DNA from: Streptacidiphilus pinicola
GTDB lineage: Bacteria > Actinomycetota > Actinomycetes > Streptomycetales > Streptomycetaceae
DNA: 64,000 nt
Reading direction: 5' to 3'
Assembly (NCBI RefSeq): GCF_003258295.1
Contig: NZ_QKYN01000053.1
Span: forward strand, 51,097 to 115,096
Shown here: one piece after another, positions 24,215 to 37,900 of the stretch
How the letters are laid out: each line of letters begins with the position of its first letter
Position numbering within the stretch: the stretch's first letter is position 1
Position numbers and translations under genes: made by a program
Notes under the pieces: model-generated
Databases searched by the model: none
Told to the model about the DNA's origin: nothing
The model's input: only the letters and a program-made list of their open reading frames with translations

Positions 24215-25000
24215 ATGACAACGCCGCAGATCCGGGAACTGGTACCCGAAACGCCCTATATATGGCGTGCAAAGCAACCGGCGGCCACCCGGCGGCTGGT
24301 GTGCTTCCCCCACGCGGGTGCCGGCGCTGCCGCGTATGCCGACTGGGCCGCCCTGCTGCCACCGCAGATCGAGCTGGTCGCCGTCCAGCTGCCCGGACGG
24401 CAGAACCGGATCGCCGAAGAGCCCTTCACCGAGGTCGACGTCCTCGTCGACGTGCTCGTGCACGCCCTGCGCCCGGTCCTGGACCTTCCCTGCGCTTTCT
24501 TCGGGCACTCTGCGGGCGCGATTCTCGCCTTCGAGCTGGCCAGGGCGCTGCGCGCACGCGGCCGCAAAGCACCTGAGCAGCTGTTCCTCTCCGCCCAGCC
24601 CGCGCCCGGGGACTCGCAGGTGCGCATGCTGCACGAACTCGACGACCTGGACTTCAGCACGGAGATCTTCGCGCTCGGCGGTCTCGACCCCGAACTGCTC
24701 GAGGACGAGGACGTGCTGGACGCCATGCTCTACACACTCCGCGCGGACTTCACGCTCTTCGAGCGGCATCGGATCGAGCCGGGCGCCCCGCTGGACTGCC
24801 CCATCACGGTACTCGCCGGCGACAGCGACCCCCGCGCGCCGCTGGACGAGGTCCGCCAATGGCAGGAGCACACCCGCGGACCCTTCGCGGCCGAGATCTA
24901 TCACGGCGGCCACTTCTACTTCCTCGACTCGCCGACCGAGGTCGTCTCCCGCCTCGCCGCCGCCATGCTGACGCCCGCGACCCTCGGAGGCGTGGCATGA
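24215..25000 (+). CDS. Type II (editing) thioesterase
   Basis: A 261-aa alpha/beta hydrolase of the GrsT/RifR type, which clears misprimed acyl groups from carrier domains. It starts RRLVCFPHAGAGAAAY (oxyanion region) and has the nucleophile in GHSAGAILAFE (Ser99). The catalytic Asp region is AGDSDPRAP and His lies in YHGGHFYFLD. The ATG at 24215 follows GGAGC. It is the first gene of the plus-strand core operon, and its stop overlaps the next start (ATGA). It is probably the working editing enzyme of the cluster, since the second copy at 63375 lacks the serine. Confidence 0.92.
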   Translation: MTTPQIRELVPETPYIWRAKQPAATRRLVCFPHAGAGAAAYADWAALLPPQIELVAVQLPGRQNRIAEEPFTEVDVLVDVLVHALRPVLDLPCAFFGHSAGAILAFELARALRARGRKAPEQLFLSAQPAPGDSQVRMLHELDDLDFSTEIFALGGLDPELLEDEDVLDAMLYTLRADFTLFERHRIEPGAPLDCPITVLAGDSDPRAPLDEVRQWQEHTRGPFAAEIYHGGHFYFLDSPTEVVSRLAAAMLTPATLGGVA

Positions 25001-28000
25001 GTGCCTCGACGAACACCTCCGGCACCTTCGCTGACGACGAGTTGGCCGCGCTGGCCGACGCCGTCAGGGCCGTGCCCGGCGTCCACGAGGTCGCCGCCGT
25101 CACCCGCCTGAGCGTCCGCGCGCAGCCGGCCGCGGCGGCGGGGCGCGCTGACATCGCCCCGACACCGACCGCCCCGACACCGGCGGACCACGGGGACCGC
25201 CCGCCCGCCGAGCTGTACGGCGGCGACGTCACCCCTGCGCCCGGCGCGCCCGCCACCCTCCAGGAAGCACTGCGTCTGGCCGCCGAACTCGCCCCCGACA
25301 AGGGCACGATCTTCATCACCGAGGACCACGACGACGACCTGCAGACCTACCCGCAGCTGCTCGCCGAAGCCGAGCAGGTGCTGGGCGGACTGCGCGCGGA
25401 CGGATGCCGCCCCGGCGACGCCGTCCTGTTCGTCTTCGACGACAACCGCGGCTACCTCACCGCCTTCTGGGCCTGCGTCCTGGGCGGATTCATCCCCACG
25501 CCGGTCGCCGTGGCCACCAGCTACACCGTGGAGAACGAGCCCAACCGCAAGCTGCTCGGCGCCTGGAAGCTCCTCGGGCGCCCGCGCATCGTCACCGACG
25601 CCGGGACCGCGCCGGCGCTGACGGGGGTGCGGGAGCTGTGGAACGAGCCCGAGGTACGGATCCTGACGGTCGAGGAGCTCGCCGGACACCCCGCGGACCG
25701 GAACTGGTACCCGGCGTCGCCGCAGTCGCCCGTGCTGAACCTGCTCACCTCCGGCAGCACCGGGGTGCCCAAGTGCGTGCAGCACACCCACGCCAGCGTC
25801 ACCTCGCGTGAGCACGCCGTCATCCGCCACTGCGGGCTGACCGCCGACGACGTCACCCTCATGTGGATGCCCTTCGACCACGTCACGATCGCCTTCTGCA
25901 ACGTCCGCGACGTGTTCCTGGGCTGCCTGCACGTCAACGCCAGGACCTCCCACGCCCTTTCCGACCCGCTCCTCTGGCTGGACTGGGCCGACCGCCACCG
26001 GGCCACGAACATCTGGGTACCGAACTTCGCCATCGGTCTGGTCAACGAGCGGGCCGAGGAGATCGCCGACCGCGACTGGGACCTCTCCTGCCTGCGAGAG
26101 ATCGTCAACGCCGGCGAGCCGGTCATCGCGGCGACCTCGCACCGCTTCCTCGAACTCCTCGCCCCGCACCGACTGCCGGCCGACGCGATGGTCCCGGTCT
26201 GGGGCATGTCCGAGACCTGCTCCGGGGTCACCTACTCCCGGCAGAGCCGAACCGACCGGCTCGCCGGCACGGTCACCGTGGACCCGTCCTCGCTCTCCCA
26301 CGCGATCCGCTTCCTCGACCCGGCCGACGACGGTGCCGTCACCCTGTCCCGCGTCGGCCGGCCCATTCCCGGAGTGCGCCTGCGGATCGTTGACGAGACC
26401 GGCGCCGTCCTGCCCGAGGACCGCCTCGGTGAACTGCGCATCACGGGCAGCACCATGATGGCCGGCTACTTCGGCAACGAGCAGGCCAACCGCGAGTCGT
26501 ACGACGATCAGGGCTGGTTCCGCACCGGAGACCTCGCCTTCGCCCACGAGGGCGAGATCGTCATCGCGGGCCGCAAGAAGGACCAGATCATCGTCCGCGG
26601 CATCAACTACCTCGCCCACGAGCTCGAGAGCGTGGTCGAGCGGGTCGACGGGGTGCAGGTGACCTTCGCGGCCGTCGCGGGCATTCGCGAACCCGGCGCG
26701 GAGGAGGACCAGCTGGTCGTCTTCTACGTGCCGAGGAGCTGGGACGCCGCCGCGCAGGCGCAGACCGCCGAGGACATCCGTGCCGTCCTGGGCCGTGAGG
26801 CGGGGATCGTGCCGGCCGAAATCATCCCGGTCTCCCAGGAGGAGTTCCCGAAGACCTCGAGCGGCAAGATCCAGCGCCCCGCCCTCGCCCAGGCCTTCCG
26901 GCAGGGCGCGTTCGCCGACCGCACGCTCGGCACCGGACCGACGCAGACCGAGGACGACTCCTGGTTGTTCACCCGGCGCTGGCTCGAGGCGGACCCGGGC
27001 CCGAAGGACCGGCAGTCACCGGAAGGCCTCACGCTCGTGCTGGCCGAGGACGAGGATCTCGCCCGGCTCGGGCTCGACGGCAACGTCGTCGCAGCCCGCA
27101 GGGGCGACACGTTCGCGCAGACGGCGCCAGGCCGCTACCAGGTCCCGGCCGCGGACCGGGAGGCCCTCGGCCGACTGCTCGCGGCCGTCGCCGAACGCCA
27201 CGGCCCGATCACCCGAGTCCTGAGCGCCCTCCAGCTCTCCCGCGGTGACGCCGATCCCTTCGCGCGACTGACCACGGCCACCGCCGAACTCGCCGCGCTG
27301 CTCGCCGCGCTCGCCGCCTCGAAGGCCGGTGAAGCGCAGCTGGTCGTCCTCACCGCCGGGGCGCTGCCCGTCCGGCCGGACGACGACGTCGACCTCGGCA
27401 GCTGCGCCATGCCCGGCCTGGTGCGCACCGCCGCCGACGAGTTCGCTCCGCGCCCCCTCTGCCAGGTCGACCTGCCGGGCCGCCCGGACCAGTGGGGACC
27501 GGCAGTGCGCTCCGCGCTCGCCGCGGGCACCCGCGGCCCGATCATCGCCGTCCGGGACGGCAGGCTCTGGCAGCCGAGGCTCGCGCCGGTCACCGCCCCT
27601 GAAGCGGCCGGTGCCACGGGCACGACGGCGCCGCTGCTGCAGGGCGGGCTCTACCTGCTCAGCGGCGGCCTGGGCGGCATCGCCCACGACATCGCCGGCT
27701 ACCTCCTGGCCACCTTCGGTGTGAAGCTGCTGCTGGTGGGCCGCTCGCCCGCCGAGGGGGAGAAGGCCGCGCGACTGGCCGGACTCACCCGGCTGGGCGA
27801 GGTCTGCTACGCGCAGCTCGACATCACCGACGCCGACGCCCTTCAGGCTGCCACCGAGGCGGCCGAGCAGCGTTGGGGCCGCCCGCTCGACGGTGTCCTG
27901 CACCTGGCCGCGGCCGACCCCACTGGCCAGTGGGCCGACCTCGACCGCCACACGGTGGTGCACGAGACCGCTGACGGCTATGCCGCGCAGTACCGCGCCA

Positions 28001-28851
28001 AGGTCGGCGGCACCCTCGCCCTCGCCGGGCTGCTGCAGACCCGGCCGGCGGCCTCGCTCGTCCTGTTCGGCTCCGTCAACGGCGAGTTCGGCGGGCACTC
28101 CTTCGGCGCCTACGCCGCCGCGAACAGCTTCCTGGCGGGCTTCGCCGAGCACTGGCACCGCACCGGACGTCGAGGACAGTGCATCGCCTGGAGCCAGTGG
28201 AGCGGCGTCGGGATGAACCAGGGCCGTTCCTCGGCCGCCGCCGAACACCGCGGCTTCCGCACCATCGACCCGGACACCGGACTGCGGCTGTTCCTCGATG
28301 CCCTGGCGCTGGAACAGCCCTACGTCATCGCCGGACTCGACGCGGCCAACCCCGCCATCGTCGCGGAACTGGTCCCCGAACAGCTCCGCGTCACCGAGGC
28401 GGTCCTCGCCTACACCGCCTCCGACATCCCCGTCGACCCCCAGGCGGTCCGCGCGGCCGTCGCCCGCCAGGTGGCCGGCTTCCCGGTCCCCGTGCGGATC
28501 ACCGAGGTCGCGCACATACCCCGCAACCCGGACGGCGGCATCGACGCCCCCCAACTGCTCAAGGACACCGCCCCGGGGGCGGCGAGCCGCCACTACAACC
28601 CACCCCAGGGCGAGGCGGAGAGCCGGCTCGCCCCGCTGTGGGCCGAGGCCCTCCGCCGGCACCGGGTCGGAAGGGACGAGTCCTTCTTCGAACTCGGCGG
28701 CAACTCCCTGCGGGCCGCACGCGTGCTGGCCCTCACGCAACAGACCTTCGGCGTCCGGGTGACAACCCAGGAGCTGTACGAGCACCCGACCGTCGCCGGC
28801 CTGGCCGCACTGATCGAGAAGCGCCAGATCGAGAAGCACCACGACGGCTGA
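24997..28851 (+). CDS. Acyl-ligase - ketoreductase - carrier protein loading module
   Basis: A 1,284-aa protein. Residues 1-90 are a low-complexity leader. About 90-640 is an AMP-forming ligase with [39 protein letters not shown] and [10 protein letters not shown]; it is closer to PKS-type acyl-AMP ligases than to amino-acid A domains. About 680-1180 is a PKS-type ketoreductase: structural half starting [16 protein letters not shown] loop [12 protein letters not shown], catalytic Ser in FGSVNGE and Tyr/Asn in GAYAAANSF. The carrier domain has Ser in ELGGNSLRA (about residue 1238). It should load a keto acid and reduce it to a hydroxy acid, giving a depsipeptide starter. The acid is not predictable; glyoxylate to glycolate would suit a piperazimycin-like product. 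It is coupled to the thioesterase upstream. Confidence 0.88.
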   Translation: MSASTNTSGTFADDELAALADAVRAVPGVHEVAAVTRLSVRAQPAAAAGRADIAPTPTAPTPADHGDRPPAELYGGDVTPAPGAPATLQEALRLAAELAPDKGTIFITEDHDDDLQTYPQLLAEAEQVLGGLRADGCRPGDAVLFVFDDNRGYLTAFWACVLGGFIPTPVAVATSYTVENEPNRKLLGAWKLLGRPRIVTDAGTAPALTGVRELWNEPEVRILTVEELAGHPADRNWYPASPQSPVLNLLTSGSTGVPKCVQHTHASVTSREHAVIRHCGLTADDVTLMWMPFDHVTIAFCNVRDVFLGCLHVNARTSHALSDPLLWLDWADRHRATNIWVPNFAIGLVNERAEEIADRDWDLSCLREIVNAGEPVIAATSHRFLELLAPHRLPADAMVPVWGMSETCSGVTYSRQSRTDRLAGTVTVDPSSLSHAIRFLDPADDGAVTLSRVGRPIPGVRLRIVDETGAVLPEDRLGELRITGSTMMAGYFGNEQANRESYDDQGWFRTGDLAFAHEGEIVIAGRKKDQIIVRGINYLAHELESVVERVDGVQVTFAAVAGIREPGAEEDQLVVFYVPRSWDAAAQAQTAEDIRAVLGREAGIVPAEIIPVSQEEFPKTSSGKIQRPALAQAFRQGAFADRTLGTGPTQTEDDSWLFTRRWLEADPGPKDRQSPEGLTLVLAEDEDLARLGLDGNVVAARRGDTFAQTAPGRYQVPAADREALGRLLAAVAERHGPITRVLSALQLSRGDADPFARLTTATAELAALLAALAASKAGEAQLVVLTAGALPVRPDDDVDLGSCAMPGLVRTAADEFAPRPLCQVDLPGRPDQWGPAVRSALAAGTRGPIIAVRDGRLWQPRLAPVTAPEAAGATGTTAPLLQGGLYLLSGGLGGIAHDIAGYLLATFGVKLLLVGRSPAEGEKAARLAGLTRLGEVCYAQLDITDADALQAATEAAEQRWGRPLDGVLHLAAADPTGQWADLDRHTVVHETADGYAAQYRAKVGGTLALAGLLQTRPAASLVLFGSVNGEFGGHSFGAYAAANSFLAGFAEHWHRTGRRGQCIAWSQWSGVGMNQGRSSAAAEHRGFRTIDPDTGLRLFLDALALEQPYVIAGLDAANPAIVAELVPEQLRVTEAVLAYTASDIPVDPQAVRAAVARQVAGFPVPVRITEVAHIPRNPDGGIDAPQLLKDTAPGAASRHYNPPQGEAESRLAPLWAEALRRHRVGRDESFFELGGNSLRAARVLALTQQTFGVRVTTQELYEHPTVAGLAALIEKRQIEKHHDG

Positions 28852-28934
28852 CCGTTCGCAGCGCCGCCATCCATGGTGTCCCTCCGGCCCGAGACCACCT
28901 CTGCGCAGGCCGGCAGACAGAGGAGCAACGCTCA

Positions 28935-31900
28935 ATGATTCCCTTGTCCTTCGCCCAGCGCCGGCTGTGGTTCATCGACCGCTTCGAAGGGCCCTCGGCC
29001 ACGTACAACGTGCCCCTGCTGGTGCGTCTGGACGGTGAGCTCGACACGGACGCGCTGGCGCAGGCCCTGCTCGACGTCGTGATCCGGCACGAGAGCCTGC
29101 GCACGGTGTTCCCGGCCCCCCAGGGGGTGCCGGAGCAGCGCGTCGTGCCGGTCGACGAACTGCGCCTCGACCTCCCGCTGGTCGAGGCGCAGGGCGAGGC
29201 GGCGGACGCGGTGATCGCGGAGGCCACCGTCCACTGCTTCGACCTGGCCAACGAGATCCCGGTGCGGGCCACCCTGGTACGGCGCGGCCCGCGCGACCAC
29301 ATCCTTGTGCTCAACATCCATCACATCGCCACCGACGGCGAATCGCTGGACCCGCTCGCCGGCGACCTGAGCGACGCCTACACCGCCCGGGTGGCCGGTC
29401 ACACCCCCGGCTTCCCCGAGCTCGAGGCCCAGTACGCCGACTACACGCAGTGGCAGCGCGACCTGCTCGGCGACGAGGACGACCCCTTCAGCATGGCGGC
29501 CTGTCAGCTCGAGTACTGGCGCTGCGAACTTCACGGCTCGCCCGAGCAACTGCAGCTGCCCTACGACCGGCCGCGGCCGGCCACCGTCAGCCACCGCGGG
29601 GCGATGACCGAGATCGCCGTCCCCCAGGAGCTGCTCACGGCCGTCGAGCAGCTCGCCGCGGCGCACGGTGCCACCACGCCCATGGTCATGCAGACGGCGC
29701 TGGCCGTGCTGCTTCAGCACCTGGGCGCGGGCACGGACATCCCCCTCGGCGCCACCATCGCCGGCCGCACCGACGAGGCGCTGCTGGACATGGTCGGCTT
29801 CTTCGTCAACACCTGGGTGCTGCGCGCCGACCTCACCGGGGATCCCACCTTCTCCCAGGCGCTGCAACGTGTCCGGGACAAGGCGCTGGCCGCCTACGAC
29901 TACCAGGACCTGCCCTTCGAGCGGCTGGTGGAGGTGCTCAACCCGGAGCGCTCCACCGCCTACCACCCGCTCTTCCAGGTCATGTTCACCTGGCAGACCA
30001 ACGACCGCATCGTCCTGGACCTGCCGGGGGTCACCGGTACGCTCGAAGCCGTCCCGACCGGCACCGCCAAGTTCGACCTGGAGTTCAACTTCGCGGTCGA
30101 CCCCGCGGACCAGAGCATGCGCTGTGTCCTCGAGTACGCCACGGACCTCTTCGACCGGTCCACCGCCGAGATGATCGGCGCCCGCCTGCTGAAGGTCATC
30201 GAGGCCGTGGCCGCCGATCCGGACGGGCACATCGGCAGGATCGACGTCCTGCTGCCCGGCGAGCGCGAACAGCTGGCCGCCTTCGCCGGGCTGGCGGTAC
30301 CCACCCCTCCGCTGACCGTGCCCGAGCTGTTCCGGCGACAGGTCGAGGTCTCCCCGGACGCGGTGGCCGTGGAGTGCGGAGAGGTGACGCTCACCTATCA
30401 GGAGCTGGAGCAGCGGTCCGACCGGCTGGCACACGCCCTGACGTCGCGTGGTGTCGCGCCGGAGTCGCTGGTGGCGCTGGCGCTTCCGCGATCGGCGGAG
30501 CTGGTGGTGGCGATGCTGGGCATCTGGAAGGCGGGGGCGGCCTACGTGCCGGTGGACCCGCGGTTCCCCAGCACCAGGCTGCAGCTCATCCTGGAGCAGG
30601 CGCAGCCGACGCTGCTGCTGACCACGGCCTCGACGACCGCCGACCTGCCCCCGCACCCGGTTCCCACGGTGCTGCTGGACGACTTCGAGCTGGACGGCCC
30701 CGGACCGGACCCGCAGGAGGCGTCCACCGCGCTGCCCCACCTGGAGCTGCACAACGCGGCCTACGTGATGTACACCTCCGGCTCCACCGGCACCCCCAAG
30801 GGTGTGGCCATCACCCAACACGGCATCGTCAACGGCGTGCTGCGCCTTGCCACCGTGGTCGGCATGGGCCCCGGCAAGCGGATGCTCGCCGGAACCTCGG
30901 TCAACTTCGACGTGTCCGTCTTCGAGATCGTGACCGCACTGACCACCGGCGGCTGCGTCGACGTCGTCCGCGACGTGCTGGAGCTGGTGGAACGCGACAG
31001 CTGGCAGGGCGCGGTGATCAGCTCCGTGCCGTCGGTGTTCGCCGAGATCCTCGACCAGATCGCCCCGAACACGCAGGTCGACACCCTCGTGTTCGCCGGC
31101 GAGGCGCTGCCCGCCACGCTCGTCGCCCGCGCCCGGGAGGCCTTCCCCGGGGTCCGCGTCGTCAACGCCTACGGGCAGACCGAGAGCTTCTACGCCGGCA
31201 CGTACACCGTGGAAGCGGACCAGGACTGGGACGGCTCCTTCAGCGTCCCCATCGGCACCCCGCTCGGCAACATGCGTGCCTACGTGCTGGGTGAGGGGCT
31301 GCTGCCGGTGCCCCCGGGCGTGGTCGGCGAGCTGTTCGTCGCGGGCGACTCCCTGGCGCGGGGCTACTTCGGGCAGCCCGCCATGACAGCCGAGCGCTTC
31401 GTGCCGGACCCGTTCGGGCAGCCCGGCGCGCGCATGTACCGCACCGGTGACCTGGCCCGCTGGAACCAGGGCCGGCTCGAGTACGTCGGCCGCGGCGACG
31501 GGCAGGTGAAGATCCGCGGACTGCGGATCGAACCCGCCGAGGTGGAGGCCGCGCTGACGGCCCATCCGGGCGTGGCCCAGGCGGTCGTCACCGTCCACGA
31601 GCATCTCGGCCGCAAGCAGCTCGTGGGCTACGTGGTGCCGGTGGGCGTCGTCACCGGCCCCTCCGGGGAGCCGCAGAGCATCGGTGACCTGCACGTCGAC
31701 CTGACGGCCGGAGTGTCGGTGGCGGAGTTGCGGCGCTTCGCAGCGGCGCGGCTGCCGGAGTTCATGGTGCCGTCACTGTTCGTCACAGTGGACCGGATCC
31801 CGCGCACCCCGACCGGGAAGCTCGACCGCGCCGCCCTGCCGGCGCCGGTACTGCAGGAACGCGCCTACCGGGCTCCGGTCTCGCCCACCGAGCAGGTACT

Positions 31901-34900
31901 GGCCGCTGTCTTCGCCGAGGTCCTCGGCGTGGACCGGGTCGGCGTGGACGACGACTTCTTCGCCGTGGGCGGGGACTCCATCCGCTCGATCCAGGTGGTG
32001 TCCCGGGCGCGGGCACGCGAGGTGCACGTCACCCCACGCGAGGTGTTCCAGCTCCGCACCGTGGCGGAGCTGGCACTGCTGGCCGAAGGCCGGGGCGCGT
32101 CCGTCGTGCTCCCCGAACTGGACGGAGGCGGCGTCGGCACCGCACCCCATCTGCCCATCAACCGGTACCTGCTGGAACTCGGCGGCGGACTCGGCCGGTT
32201 CACCATGTCCTCGGTCGTGGACCTGCCGCTCGGGATCGAGCAGGACCAACTGGCCGCCGTACTGACCGCCGTCGTGGACCGGCACGACATCCTGCGCTCG
32301 CGGCTCTCGCCGGACGGCCTGCAGATCACCGCGCCCGGCACGGTCGACGTCGCGCCGCTGGTCCTCCGGGTGAGCTGGGACGGCTCCTTCGACCAGGAGT
32401 GGTTCGAAGCAGCCCGGCAGGAGCTGGAGGCGGCGACCGGGCGGCTGGATCCGTCGGCCGGTGTCATGGCGCAGTTCGTCTGGTTCGACGCAGGACCGGA
32501 CCGCGGCGGGCGACTGCTCCTGGTGCTGCACCACCTCGTGGTCGACGGGGTGTCCTGGCGCATTCTCCTGCCGGACCTGGCGGAGTCCTGGAAGCAGGTC
32601 CGGGCCGGCCAGGCGCCGCACCTGCCCGCGGTCGGGACCTCCGTGCGGCGCTGGGCGCACGCGCTGGTCCAGGAGGCGGCGAGCCCGGCACGCGTGAGTG
32701 AGCTCCCGCTGTGGAAGTCGGTGGTCGACGGCCCCGACCCGCTGCTCGGCTCTCGTCCGCTCGACCCGGCCGTCGACACCGTCCAGACCGCCGGCCACGT
32801 CTGGGTCCACCTCCCGCCCGCGGTGGCCGACGCCCTGGTCACCGACCTGCCCGCCGCGTTCCGAGGCGGCGTCAACGACGGCCTCCTGGCAGCCCTCGCA
32901 CTGGCCATGGCCCGCTGGCGCCGCGCCCGCGGAGTGGCGGAGACGTCCCTGCTGGTGCGGCTGGAAGGACACGGCCGCGAGGAGACAGCGGTGCCGGGCG
33001 CGGACCTGTCCCGTACCGTCGGCTGGTTCACCAGCATGTTCCCCGTTCGCCTCGACGTCGGTGACCCGGAGGCCGCCGGCGGCACCACGGCCGCGTCGGC
33101 GGTCAAGGCCGTCAAGGAACAGCTGATGTCCATCCCCGACAAGGGGCTGGGCTACGGCCTGCTGCGGTATCTGAACGACGAGACCGCCCGGGAGCTGGCC
33201 GCCCACCCCACCGGGCAGATCGCCTTCAACTACCTCGGCCGCTTCTCCGCCGCCGACATGCCCGAGGAACTGCGCGGACTCGGCTTCTCCGCGGTACCAG
33301 GCACCCGGGAGCTCATCGCCACCCCGGACCCGGACATGCCGCTCATGTCCACGCTGGAGATCAACGCGCTGATCGACGAGTCCGGCCGGCTGGCCGCCAG
33401 GATCGGGTTCGCCACCGCCCTGCTGTCCCGCGAGGACGTCGAGGAACTGGCCGGTCTGTGGACCAGCGCCCTGGAGTCGCTGGCCCAGGGGGTTCCCTCG
33501 CCCGGAGCCGGCGGTCTGACGCCCTCCGACGTCGAGCTCGTCCGCGTCGGCCAGGACGAGCTGGAGCGCTGGGAGCAGCAGCACCCGTCCCTCACCGACG
33601 TCTGGCCGCTCACCCCGCTGCAGAACGGCCTGCTCTTCGAGTCGCTGGTCTCCGACAGCGGCTACGACGCCTACCTGATGCAGTTCGCCTACCACCTGGC
33701 CGGACCCGTGGACCCGCAGCGGATGCGCGTCGCCGCGCAGGCGCTGCTGGACCGGCACGCCAACCTGCGCACCGCCTTCGTCCCGGACGCCTCCGGCGAC
33801 CTGGTCCAGCTCGTCCTGGACGACATCGAGGTCCCCTGGCGCCAGCTCGAGCTCCGCGACGGCCGGCAGCAGGACGACCAGGCCCTCCAGCGGTTCCTGA
33901 CCCAGGACCGGGAGACCCGGTTCGACCTGCAGGCCCCGCCGCTGCTGCGCTTCACCCTGCTCACGCGCGGCCCCGAGCGTTCGGTCCTGGTGCTGACAGC
34001 GCATCACGCGCTCTTCGACGGCTGGTCGGTGCCCGTCCTGATGCAGGACCTGCTGCACCTGTACGCGTCGCACGGCGACGCCGGAGCCCTGCCCCGGCTC
34101 CGGCCCTTCCGTGAGTTCCTCCAGTGGCAGGCCCGGCAGGACCGAGAGGCCGCCGCCGCGGCCTGGGCCGCGGAGCTCGACGGGTTCGACGAGCCGACGT
34201 TGCTGGCCCGGACCCTGACCGACGCGGAGCCCGGCGAGGACGTGGGCCATGTCGACGTGCCGCTGACCGTCGAAGCGACCCAGTCCCTGGCGCAGTGCGC
34301 GGCCCGCCTGGGCGTCACCCTCAACACCCTGGTGCAGGGCGCCTGGGCAGTCCTGCTCGGCCAACTCACGGGACGGCAGGACGTCGTCTTCGGCGCCACC
34401 GTCTCCGGTCGCCCGCCGCAGGTCGACGGCGTCGAGTCCATGGTCGGTCTCTTCATCAACACTCTTCCGGTGCGCGTGCCACTGCCTCCGGGGCAGACGT
34501 TCGCCCAGCTCCTCGCGACGCTGCAGGAGCGGCAGGGCGAACTGCTCGACCACCACCACTACGGGCTGACGGATATTCACCAGTCCGTCGGGACCAACCG
34601 GCTCTTCGACACCCTCGTCGTCTTCGAGTCCTACCCGGTCGACCACGTCGGCCTGAGCGAGGCCAACGACACCGCGGGTGTCGCCATCACCGGCATCACG
34701 CCGTTCAGCGGCACCCACTACCCGGTGACCGTGATGGCGGATGCCGACCCGCAGCTGCGGCTGTCGCTGCAGTACCGGCCCGCCGCCTTCGACCGGGAGG
34801 CGGCCCAGATGCTCGCCACCCGCTTCGCGCGGGCGCTGGAACAGACGGCGGCCGAACCTGGCCAGCCGATCGGCGCCGTCGACGTCCTCTCCCAGGACGA

Positions 34901-37900
34901 GCGCGCACTGTCCCTGCGCGGGGTCGGCGCGACGGCGGAGCCGGTGCCGGACGGCACGATCCTCGACCTCGTCGAGCTGTGGACCTTCCTGGGCATGGAC
35001 GCCGTCGCCGTGGTCCACGAGGACAGCCGGCTCACCTACCGCGAACTGGACCAGCGGGCCAACCGACTGGCACAGGCGCTCGCGGGCCGCGGCGTCGGCC
35101 CGGAGTCGGTGGTGGCCATCGCCCTGCCCCGCACCTGCGACCTGGTCGTCGCGCTGCTCGGGGTGCTGCGCTCCGGTGCCGCGTACCTGCCGATCGACCC
35201 CGAGTACCCCAGCAGCCGGCTCGGTTACATCCTGGCCGACGGCGCCCCCGAGCTGATCCTCACCGACGAGGCGTCCAGGGACATCCTGCCGAGCACCGGC
35301 ATCCCCACCCTGTCGCTGAACGAGGTCTGCTCCGGTCCCACGGCCGCCGTCCACCGCCCGGGTCCGGACAACCTGGCCTACGTGATGTACACCTCCGGCT
35401 CGACCGGGGTCCCCAAGGGCGTCTCGCTGACGCACCGCAACATCGCCGCCGTCCTGCCCTCGTTGCGCGCCACCCTCGGGATCGAGTCGCGGGCGCGCGT
35501 CCTGGCGGCCGCCTCGGTCAACTTCGACGTGTCCGTGTTCGAGATCTTCTCGGCGCTCAGCTGCGGCGGTACCGTCGAGCTCGTCCGCGACGTGCTGGCC
35601 CTGGGCGAGCGGGACCACTGGGACGTCGACGTGATCAGCACCGTCCCCTCGGCGTTCGCCGAGCTCCTCGACGGCCTGCCCGGCCGGGCCGCCCCCAAGA
35701 CCGTCGTCTTCGCGGGTGAAGGGCTGCCCGCCACGCTGGTGGCCCGGGTCCGCGAGGCGTTCCCCGGCGTGCGGGTGGCCAACGGCTACGGACAGACCGA
35801 GTCGTTCTACGCCGCGGCGTTCAGCCTCCCCGCCGACGCGCCGGTCGGCGGCGTCCTCGCCCCCATCGGCGAACCGCTCGAGCACGTGCGGGCCTACGTC
35901 CTCGGTTCCGGACTGCGTCCGGTGCCGCCCGGCGTCACCGGGGAGCTCTACGTGGCGGGCGCCTCCCTCGCCCGCGGCTACCGCGGCCAGGCCGCGCTGA
36001 CCGCCGAGCGGTTCCTGCCGGACCCCTACGGTCCGCCCGGCGCGCGCATGTACCGCACCGGTGACTGCGCACGGGTGCGCGAGGACGGAAGCCTCGAGTA
36101 CGTCGGCCGTGGTGACGGCCAGTTGAAGATCCGCGGCGTGCGCGTCGAGCCCGCCGAGATCGAGGCCGTGCTGACCGACCACCCGCAGGTCGCCCAGGCT
36201 CTCGTCATGGCCAGGGACGGGCACGCCGGGAGCGCCTCCCGGTACCTGGCCGCCTACCTGGTGCCCACGGGGGACGAGGCGCCGCAGAACCTGCGCGGCT
36301 GGACCTCCGCACGACTGCCCGACCACATGGTGCCCGCCGCCTTCGTCACCCTGGACGCGCTGCCGCTGCTCCCCAACGGCAAGGTGGACCGCAAGGCGCT
36401 GCCCGAACCGGAGTTCACCGCCACGCCGTACCGCGCGCCCCGGAACCGGACCGAGGACGTGCTGTGCCGGCTCTTCGCCGAGGTGCTCGGCGAGCAGCGG
36501 ATCGGCATCGACGACGACTTCTTCGCCCGCACCGGCCACTCCCTGCTGGCCACCAGGCTGGTCAACCGGATCCGTGCCGAGCTCGGCGCGGAAGTCCGCG
36601 TCCGGCAGGTCTTCGACGCACCGACGGTCTCCCGGCTGACCGCAGAGCTGTCCACCGCCGGCCCGGCCCGGCCCCTGCTCCAGCGCGCCGAGGTCCGCCC
36701 CGAGCGGGTGCCGCTGTCCTTCGCGCAGCGGCGGCTGTGGTTCGTCGACCGCTTCGAGGGGCCCTCGGCGACCTACAACCAGTCCTTCGTGCTCCGGCTG
36801 ACCGGCCGCCTCGACGCCGAGGCGCTGCGCCTGGCCCTGTCCGACCTGCTGGAGCGCCACGAGAGCCTGCGCACCCTCATGGTCGAGGACGCCGGGGGCA
36901 ACCCGTCCCAGCAGGTCGTGCCCATGAGCGACACCGGCTTCCAGGTGCCGCTGGTCGAGGTCACCGCGGACACCGTCGACGAGGAGCTCGACCGGCTCAT
37001 CCGCCGCCCGTTCGTCCTGTCGGCCGAGATCCCGACGCGCGCCGCGTTGCTGCGCCTCGGCCGCGAGGAGCACCTGCTGCCCCTGGTGATCCATCACATC
37101 GCCGTCGACGGCGAGTCGATCGCCCCGCTGGGCCGCGACCTCGGCACCGCCTACGCCGCGCGCCTGGAGGGCCGCACGCCCGACTGGGGCGGCGAGGCCG
37201 TCCAGTACGTCGACTACACGCTGTGGCAGCAGGAGCTCCTCGGCGACGAGAAGGACCCGGCGAGCCTCCTGGCGGCCCAGGTGGGCTACTGGCGTGAGCA
37301 ACTGTCCGGGGCGGTGCAGCCGCTGCCGCTGCCCACGGACCGGCCCCGCCGGCCCGAGCCCAGCCACCACGGCGACGTGGTCGAGTTCGCCCTGGCGCCG
37401 ACGGTGATGTCCGCCGTCGAGCGCCTGGCCCGCGAGCGCGGCGCCACCGAGGCCATGGTGCTGCAGTCCGCGCTCACGGTGCTGCTCCACCGCATCGGGG
37501 CGGGTGACGACATCACGCTCGGATCCCCCATCGCCAACCGTACCGACGCGGCGCTCGCCGACATGGTGGGCTTCTTCGTCAACACCTGGGTACTGCGGGC
37601 CGATCTGTCCGGCCGCCCGACCTTCGGGCAGGTCCTCGCCCAGGTGCGGGACAAGGCGCTGGCCGCGTACGACAACCAGGACGCGCCGTTCGAGCGGCTG
37701 GTGGAGGCGCTCAACCCGGAGCGCTCCACCGCCTACCACCCCCTGTTCCAGGTGATGTTCGCCTGGCAGAACATCACCCGCGAGGACTTCGCGATCGGCG
37801 ATCTCGCCGTCCGCTGGGAGCCCTCGTTCACCGACACGGCCAAGTTCGACCTCTTCTTCAACATGGGTGACATCCCCGGTCAGGGCGTCATCGGCTACCT

